Source: an uncultured Ruminococcus sp.
Lineage (GTDB): Bacteria; Bacillota; Clostridia; Oscillospirales; Ruminococcaceae
Length of the DNA: 7,804 nt
Direction: 5' to 3'
Assembly (NCBI GenBank): GCA_900543105.1
Contig: UQQA01000122.1
Span: forward strand, 1-7,804
The notes under the pieces are model-generated. The model worked only from the letters and a program-made list of their open reading frames with translations. It made no database searches and was not told where the DNA came from. The position numbers and the translations under genes were made by a program. Of the stretch, positions 6,401-7,804 are shown piece after piece; positions within the stretch are counted from its first letter, which is position 1; each line of letters opens with the position of its first letter.

Positions 6401-7238
6401 TGCATCGATCACTAATTTGATGGCATACGAACCTCTTACCGTAACGGGAAATGTCACCGGCGTAACATACTTTGAAGGAAAGTTCAAACTCCCCAATGCA
6501 AAATCAACATTTACGGCTACGTACTTCGTTGGAGATGCATCGATCGGTCTCGTCGATAATAACGGTTCATTTGCAAAGGTGACTACTTCGGGTGTCGGCA
6601 GTTTGGACAAATACCTTGATATCACTGTTCTCGATGGTAATGGCAGCGCTATAACTCTTCCGAGCGGAAAGACTGTTCTTTATTCAAGTGCAAAGTATGA
6701 CATTACAAATTATATAAGGATCACGAATAAAACATCAGCGAACAATGATCTTACAGCAAAGCCTTACGGCAAGGAGATCAAGGCTGTCAATACCGAAGCA
6801 GTATCTCTTAAAGCTGACGGAAATAAGATCGGAAGCTTTGCAACCCTTGAAGAGGCATTTGCAGCAATGAATGAAAGTAAGAAGTACGTTCTCACCATCA
6901 ATGACGATCTCTATGTGACGAAGTTCGTATTCCCAACAAAGGCAGTTTTCGTCTACATCGGTGGTTCAGGCAATACGCTCTTCCTTTCAAATATTTCGGC
7001 AATAACTGCAAACTGTGACCTTACGATCGAAGGCATCACGTTCAAGAACACAAAGGCATTTACACTCACAGCCAAGAAGGATCTTACATTGAAAAATGTC
7101 ACATCTGACTGCCTGAGCGCTGTAAAGGGAAATGCAAGATTCACATACACAGGCGAGGAAAATAACCTCACATTCACAGGCAAAAACGGCACAGAATCAA
7201 CAAAGATAACAGGTTTCCAAAACACAGCCAAAAAGTAA
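354..7238 (+). CDS. Giant secreted protein: transglutaminase-like domain plus beta-helix-like repeat stalk
   Basis: A 2294-residue exported protein. The ATG follows the Shine-Dalgarno AGGGGG (341-346) at 7 nt and opens a typical signal peptide (MKKK, hydrophobic 10-22, ASA|EE at 41/42), which supports this start. Domain order: signal; acidic Ser/Asp/Glu/Gly linker 42-120; helical region about 160-265; transglutaminase-like core about 270-410 with Cys337 (CEGYSKAF), His371 (GGRHMWNIV) and Asp386 (YFVDVT); two related modules 457-650 and 653-835; six repeat units 838-2294. Secreted domains of this fold act as cysteine peptidases, amidases or cross-linkers; the substrate here cannot be read. The repeat units, with alternating short hydrophobic strands and Gly/Asn/Asp turns, suggest a beta-helix or adhesin-like stalk. 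No LPXTG, dockerin, SLH or C-terminal membrane segment is seen; the chain ends QNTAKK. The gene appears monocistronic, with its own promoter and terminator. Confidence 0.9.
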   Translation: MKKKTSFSRLVAGLTAFLLVLAPMPFGEMGISNGIGITASAEESSTSDSTGENGSGEGETPDSGDENGSEEGGTSGGEDENGSDEGGNNSGNSDEPADEDSSDDSEQPSDEDEDSSDDAEVKEIWISGDELDIPDSDDLFSEYVDMTFYDDTDISAFANPNYGRQSLTNAMDREVYDLLKEEITKIANGTRSNTQITLNLNQSWSTLEDSWNQVVHALLVDLPYDFYWFDKTTSYGISGYYNAPKFSFPVAKAYAVSGTYTADTRKTSAASNAAANAKAIVDKYSGASDYSKLCGYFSTICDLVEYDHDAVDNNRDYGDPWQIIYAFDGDPTTNIVCEGYSKAFKYLCDLSTFKNSSIDSALVTGMAGGRHMWNIVSIDDVSYFVDVTNCDKGAPGYNDSYGYPDYLFLKGVRNPNATGFTAVGRNLTLKYTYDQETTEMYSSEFLTVSAKDYVSSDIKCTVNIEDDALALIVNGKLADSSSVTVNAGDKLEVYVRIKDFINKAINYSCTGAQVSTELYYSDDSTGFIDKLTLSDFDENGAELTIELVDSEWDDEILSGLIKLDVGEGVNVYPYSDSEDKPVYDDPLTSGDYYPGGQKVCITADSSALSGKFISVNGTQAVGKVNSSGVYQIDDFYLSGINGMAKISIADKGYKFNAYNGVIGYVNGRAIENGTYVENGKVIELKAIIDNYINCKLTVNGTTVAPKLDDVYHRYFIYEYTVNGTDVNAELVEEKWSDDELSKYVKLEIGDKIMVFTVDGDSEYDADQDVEEDAVLENGEYYTKGYYIEIYSGGDYAKGRNILINNKVYKLNLDKNGNYYLRYLVNCQEDTLAIEFESAVTAQVGNSRMGFDTLDEALAYIKKNGSGKDITVFLDHEMTITKLAIPKNISSFKLINRNGAKISFDMTTLAIPVDTTLEIDGDGENLKPITISVAAGKTLNYDSFIHYGGAVTVKGTNTSVLNINSYLTIGGIYTFTIGGISTFSEVNVADGVAVSVEGNVTGVKLFNGDLWLKDPTYTATITTFGKGTVRLYDHDGKNAKVTVTDVDEYLNVQLVDPNTTNFTAVESGRTILWAGSAKNFTDKVTVSNKTSSNQTLNAYLYGKEIKAEYGEAVTVVVDERSKGYPNLELALKAITDKDKDYEIILNDDITVSKLTLPKTANSIVFSGSGSLKLNMTALAIPVNTSFFTDIIGTNAKPLAITVAAGKTLEISCGTENIGAVRGANTSALHVNKSNTFDSVASFSEVTVANKAVLTVKGNVTAVKLLRGTIAFPNAKSTAAITTAEDSAVILTDNNGTAAKVTVSGVIGTLTVKFVDSDNKVISLQSGRSILIAGGKTDFTDKITVENASTSGENLNAFLYGKDIRAEYAGAITLSDGTDTKNYPNLDLAVKAVNDVSKDYTFTLNENIFASKLTLPKTANSITFDGTGSLNLNITALTLPVDTTFRTELVGKNAKPLAITVTAGKTLEISCGTENIGAVRGANTSALHVNKSNTFDSVASFSEVTVANKAVLTVKGNVTAVKLLRGTIAFPNAKSTAAITTAEDSAVILTDNNGTAAKVTVSGVIGTLTVKFVDSDNKVISLQSGRSILIAGGKTDFTDKITVENASTSGENLNAFLYGKDIRAEYAGAITLSDGTDTKNYPNLDLAVKAVNDVSKDYTFTLNENIFASKLTLPKTANSITFDGTGSLNLNMTALTLPVDTTFRTELVGKNAKPLAITVAAGKTLDLSDVLNIGAVKGSKTSVLNINNYATIGGISTFGEVNVADKAAVSVEGNVTAVTHYNGALWLKNPKYTANITNFGTGEVVLYDIGGKIAKVTVSNVDANGELKVKITDDLFNTLDLAGGRTLLYAGGKDDFTDRITIENTSTTAKKLTAYLYGREIRAEYAEAVTVYNDEIEIGNYPNLDLAFKEIGNSKGKYTVMLNDGIAVSKLTLPKNADSIKFDGKGSLDLNMTALSIPTNTVFCVPVNGTNAKPLAITVAAGKGLAFSDGCFVSNIGAVKGGKDSIFSNKEENTVDSIASITNLMAYEPLTVTGNVTGVTYFEGKFKLPNAKSTFTATYFVGDASIGLVDNNGSFAKVTTSGVGSLDKYLDITVLDGNGSAITLPSGKTVLYSSAKYDITNYIRITNKTSANNDLTAKPYGKEIKAVNTEAVSLKADGNKIGSFATLEEAFAAMNESKKYVLTINDDLYVTKFVFPTKAVFVYIGGSGNTLFLSNISAITANCDLTIEGITFKNTKAFTLTAKKDLTLKNVTSDCLSAVKGNARFTYTGEENNLTFTGKNGTESTKITGFQNTAKK
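477..713 (+). repeat. Acidic low-complexity linker with 42-bp (14-residue) repeats
   Basis: Residues 42-120 are almost all Glu, Asp, Ser, Gly, Asn, Pro and Thr and should be disordered and strongly negative. Three in-register 42-bp repeats begin at 507, 549 and 591, each starting ENGS followed by an acidic/Gly run. The 14-residue period recurs further on, with EDSSDD at residues 99-104 and 113-118. Probably a spacer between the cleaved N-terminus and the enzyme domain. The compositional bias also creates long spurious open frames on both strands here. Confidence 0.75.
831..1583 (+). other. Transglutaminase-like catalytic region (residues 160-410)
   Basis: The first part (160-265) includes helical segments with LTNAMDREVYDLLKEEI and ALLVDLPYDFYWFD, a type of lead-in common ahead of this fold in clostridial secreted proteins. 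The core carries the nucleophile Cys337 after NIV, followed by EGYSKAF; His371 in GGRHMWN; and Asp386 in FVDVT. This order and spacing (34 and 15 residues apart) match the Cys-His-Asp triad of the transglutaminase-like superfamily. All three residues are present, so the domain is predicted to be active. HMWN replaces the commoner HAWN. Whether it hydrolyses or cross-links cannot be told. Confidence 0.85.
1722..2303 (+). repeat. Mid-protein module, copy 1 (residues 457-650)
   Basis: A beta-rich module without Cys-His-Asp motifs. Landmarks shared with the next module: VNGK near 473; LVDSEW then DD-LS and KLDVG (547-566); SGDYY (589-593); and a final VNG...SSGVYQID segment (615-633). I recognise no named family; an Ig-like or other beta-sandwich spacer is plausible. 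Confidence 0.55.
2310..2858 (+). repeat. Mid-protein module, copy 2 (residues 653-835)
   Basis: Diverged second copy of the preceding module: VNGR near 665, LVEEKW then DDELS and KLEIG (730-749), NGEYY (777-781) and a final INNKVYKL...NGNYYLR segment (803-821). Register and order of landmarks are kept although overall identity is low, so this is an old duplication. It joins directly to the first repeat unit at residue 838. Confidence 0.55.
2865..3683 (+). repeat. Repeat unit 1, subtype A (residues 838-1110)
   Basis: The unit opens AVT, then FDTLDEALAYI, KLAIPK, a glycine/asparagine-rich strand series, VAAGKTL, and closes with YLYGKEIKAEY. It is 273 residues, about 15 longer than units 2-4. 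Eight of the extra residues come from an internal 24-bp duplication at 3251-3298. The A subtype is recognised by SVLNIN, TIGGI, EVNVAD and LWLK motifs, shared with unit 4. Confidence 0.8.
3251..3298 (+). repeat. 24-bp in-frame tandem duplication inside unit 1
   Basis: Positions 3251-3274 and 3275-3298 are identical except for one base (A at 3268 against C at 3292). They encode TIGGIYTF then TIGGISTF. Unit 4, the same subtype, has TIGGISTF only once, so the extra copy arose in unit 1. It adds eight residues, about one beta-strand plus turn. Confidence 0.85.
3684..4457 (+). repeat. Repeat unit 2, subtype B (residues 1111-1368)
   Basis: 258 residues from AVTVV to the closing FLYGKDIRAEY. The first half (YPNLELAL, SKLTLPK, NMTALAIPV) is distinct from unit 3. 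The second half, from NAKPLAIT onward, is virtually identical to unit 3. B-subtype marks: EISCGTENIGAVRG, NTFDSVASF, PNAKST, DNNGTAAKV. Contains a single cysteine, in ISCG. Confidence 0.85.
3937..5484 (+). repeat. Near-perfect 774-bp tandem duplication
   Basis: 3937-4710 and 4711-5484 align without gaps at an offset of 774 bp (258 codons). I count six substitutions: at 3944, 3957, 3995, 4610, 4649 and 4694 in the first copy. Bases 3996-4609 and 4770-5383 are exactly identical (614 bp). Only two changes alter the protein: Ala1202 against Thr1460, and Ile1432 against Met1690. The similarity drops sharply on both sides. The copies do not coincide with unit boundaries: each holds the second half of a B unit and the first half of the next unit. 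Confidence 0.93.
4458..5231 (+). repeat. Repeat unit 3, hybrid B unit (residues 1369-1626)
   Basis: 258 residues. The first half (AITLSDGT, YPNLDLAVKAV, FASKLTLPK) matches unit 4 almost exactly, and the second half matches unit 2 almost exactly. The switch lies at about 4707-4715, in the NAKPLAIT segment conserved in units 2-5. It is the unit created by the 774-bp duplication. Confidence 0.88.
5232..6008 (+). repeat. Repeat unit 4, subtype A (residues 1627-1885)
   Basis: 259 residues. The first half is shared with unit 3. From about 5489 it changes to the A subtype: SVLNINNY, TIGGISTF, EVNVADKAAVSVEG, LWLKNPKYTA, closing YLYGREIRAEY. These marks align it with unit 1 rather than with its neighbours. 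Confidence 0.85.
6009..6797 (+). repeat. Repeat unit 5, diverged subtype B (residues 1886-2148)
   Basis: 263 residues, opening AVTVYNDE, YPNLDLAF, SKLTLPK, NMTALSIP and closing KPYGKEIKAV. The second half has the B marks NTVDSIASI, PNAKST and DNNGSFAKV but is well diverged from units 2 and 3, with two cysteines at other places. It looks like the older B partner of unit 4. Confidence 0.8.
6798..7235 (+). repeat. Repeat unit 6, half-length C-terminal unit (residues 2149-2294)
   Basis: 146 residues. It starts like the others (AVSLKADG, FATLEEAFAAM, TINDDLYVTKFVFP) but lacks the NAKPLAIT segment and the YGK closing motif. It continues as short strands such as LTIEGITFKN and LTLKNVTSD, typical of a beta-helix, and ends in TKITGFQNTAKK. 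Probably a C-terminal cap rather than a damaged copy, because the frame runs cleanly to the stop followed by a terminator. Confidence 0.7.
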
Positions 7239-7249
7239 ATATCACAGAG

Positions 7250-7276
7250 CAGCGGCAGAAATGCCGCTGTTTCTTT
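7250..7276 (+). terminator. Rho-independent terminator of the large gene
   Basis: CAGCGGCA (7250-7257), a GAAA loop and TGCCGCTG (7262-7269) form a perfect 8-bp GC-rich stem, followed by TTTCTTT (7270-7276). It starts 11 nt after the TAA stop at 7236-7238. Confidence 0.88.
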
Positions 7277-7278
7277 AT

Positions 7279-7325
7279 AAAAAAACTACCGCCGCACTCA
7301 AAGAAAGAGTGCAGCGGTAATTTTT
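7279..7325. terminator. Bidirectional terminator between convergent genes
   Basis: TACCGC (7287-7292) and GCACTC (7294-7299) pair with GAGTGC (7307-7312) and GCGGTA (7314-7319), with one C/A mismatch and a 7-nt loop. There are five T at 7321-7325 on the + strand and seven A at 7279-7285, which are T on the - strand. It ends the - strand pair just past its stop codon and is a backup for the large gene. Confidence 0.88.
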
Positions 7326-7334
7326 ATGCGAATG

Positions 7335-7517
7335 CTAATTTTTCCGATATTCTATCAATGCACAAATCATTATCAGAAAAGCAAAAATATCAATTATGTA
7401 GAGAATGTACTGCTCAGGATCGGGAAAAGCTTTTCCAAGATCTATTTTTGCAGAAACAAACACAAAGGTGAGCAAACTTACAGACCATATATATTTACAT
7501 TTGGACTTTTTATTCAC
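7335..7517 (-). CDS. Small two-helix membrane protein, second gene of pair
   Basis: 60 residues, starting MNKKSK and ending EYRKN. The chosen start is GTG at 7517-7515, because GAGGTG (7529-7524) is a strong Shine-Dalgarno exactly 6 nt upstream. The in-frame GTG at 7526 would lie inside that ribosome site and is unlikely. Two hydrophobic segments (about residues 9-24 and 37-53) with Lys/Arg at both ends suggest a hairpin in the membrane with both termini inside. It lines up with the upstream neighbour: KK...IWSxSL, an A-x-P in the loop, then IID. The 18-nt gap from that gene's stop indicates one transcript. I recognise no family and propose no function. Confidence 0.7.
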   Translation of the reverse strand: MNKKSKCKYIWSVSLLTFVFVSAKIDLGKAFPDPEQYILYIIDIFAFLIMICALIEYRKN

Positions 7518-7535
7518 TGTATTCACCTCAAAACG

Positions 7536-7724
7536 TTATTTTTTAATTTTCTTTATCGAAGAATACACAAAAAGCGGAAGAACGCACAGGTCGATGATGC
7601 CAAGCGCTGTTGATACCGCAGAGGGGAGAGCTGCTCCGATTATATTTGATAACGAAAGTGTGAGTGATACGAGCGATATCACGATAAGGCTCAGCGACCA
7701 GATAATATCGATCTTTTTGTCCAT
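7536..7724 (-). CDS. Small two-helix membrane protein, first gene of pair
   Basis: 62 residues, starting MDKKIDIIWSLSL and ending SIKKIKK. The ATG (7724-7722) is preceded at 7 nt by GGGGG on the - strand (7736-7732), a good ribosome site. There are two hydrophobic segments (about 8-30 and 38-56), a short loop with Gly-Ala-Ala-Leu-Pro, and a lysine-rich tail, so both ends are predicted cytoplasmic. It is paralogous to the next gene. A holin-like, toxin-like or accessory membrane peptide role is possible, but nothing in the sequence decides. Confidence 0.7.
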   Translation of the reverse strand: MDKKIDIIWSLSLIVISLVSLTLSLSNIIGAALPSAVSTALGIIDLCVLPLFVYSSIKKIKK

Positions 7725-7725
7725 T

Positions 7726-7755
7726 TTTATACCCCCTTTTTATGTATCATATAAT
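7726..7755 (+). promoter_or_regulatory. Candidate divergent promoter
   Basis: TATAAT at 7750-7755 on the + strand with TTTATA (7726-7731, 4 of 6) 18 bp upstream. It would fire towards the right edge, where a ribosome site follows at 7779. The -10 lies in an inverted repeat with the - strand -10 (7750-7756 with 7761-7767), so AT-rich symmetry alone could explain it. Confidence 0.35.
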
Positions 7756-7761
7756 AGTTAT

Positions 7762-7790
7762 ATTATACCATTTCTTCTGGAGGTTGGGAA
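7762..7790 (-). promoter_or_regulatory. Promoter of the small membrane-protein pair
   Basis: On the - strand, a perfect TATAAT (7767-7762) preceded by TGG gives an extended -10. TTCCCA (7790-7785, 4 of 6) is a -35 at 17 bp. The transcript would start near 7755, about 30 nt ahead of the ATG at 7724. Confidence 0.65.
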
Positions 7791-7791
7791 T

Positions 7792-7804
7792 TTGAACGCA
7801 TTGA
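7792..7804 (+). CDS. Possible start of a divergent gene, cut by the window edge
   Basis: GGAGG at 7779-7783 is followed at 8 nt by TTG AAC GCA TTG (7792-7803), a possible TTG start reading MNAL. Only four codons are visible, so neither the gene nor its product can be judged; the call rests on the ribosome site and the candidate promoter behind it. Confidence 0.35.

Noticed and set aside
3770..6625. Several - strand open frames of 77-192 codons inside the repeats, with near-identical copies at 4034-4378 and 4808-5152
   Set aside because: They are copies of each other only because the + strand is duplicated. They lack plausible domains and lie wholly within a well-supported gene.
2865..7235. 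CRISPR array or mobile element as the source of the repeats
   Set aside because: The repeats are 774 bp, in frame and protein-coding without spacers; no transposase or terminal repeats accompany them.
7100..7238. Dockerin, sortase signal or SLH domain at the C-terminus
   Set aside because: No paired calcium-binding repeat, no LPXTG-like motif with hydrophobic tail, and no SLH-type motif is present up to the stop codon.
7326..7613. 95-codon + strand frame antisense to the small membrane genes
   Set aside because: It begins just after a terminator, has no good ribosome site, and overlaps two - strand genes that have strong ribosome sites and resemble each other.

Overview
The window is dominated by one very large secreted-protein gene on the + strand (354-7238, 2294 codons). 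It has structured AT-rich intergenic DNA upstream (1-353). Downstream lie a double terminator and a convergent pair of tiny membrane-protein genes on the - strand (7335-7724). The last 13 bases may be the start of a divergent + strand gene. The strong Shine-Dalgarno (SD) sequences, AT-rich spacers with good sigma-A promoters, the Gram-positive-type signal peptide and the clostridial-style extracellular transglutaminase-like domain all suggest a gut or rumen Firmicute of the Ruminococcus/Oscillospiraceae type. That assignment is an inference from style, not from a marker gene.

Region by region: 1-90 folds almost entirely into one imperfect hairpin. Positions 107-150 and 202-233 hold two further inverted repeats. 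A good promoter (-35 at 237-242, extended -10 at 260-265) carries a 19-bp palindrome over its -10 and leads into an ~80-nt leader with a hairpin at 294-324. The giant protein runs in order: signal peptide (1-41); acidic low-complexity linker with a 14-residue period (42-120); N-terminal helical part (about 160-265); transglutaminase-like core with Cys337/His371/Asp386; two copies of a ~190-residue beta-rich module (457-835); and six beta-helix-like units of about 258 residues (838-2294), the last one half-length. I see no LPXTG motif, dockerin, SLH domain or C-terminal membrane segment.

The most informative signal is the history written in the repeats. Units 1 and 4 are one subtype (A) and units 2, 3 and 5 another (B). 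A 774-bp stretch is tandemly duplicated with only 6 substitutions, 614 bp of it exactly identical. The pattern fits an ancestral A-B-A-B array in which a recent unequal crossover inserted a hybrid unit 3. Smaller duplications (24 bp in unit 1, 42-bp repeats in the linker) show the same gene growing by slippage or recombination.

The protein is probably exported and acts outside the cell: the Cys-His-Asp domain could act on peptide or protein amide bonds, with the long repeat stalk placing it or binding a partner. The two small - strand genes are paralogues of each other and form their own operon, with their own promoter and a bidirectional terminator. Nothing in the sequence ties them functionally to the large gene.
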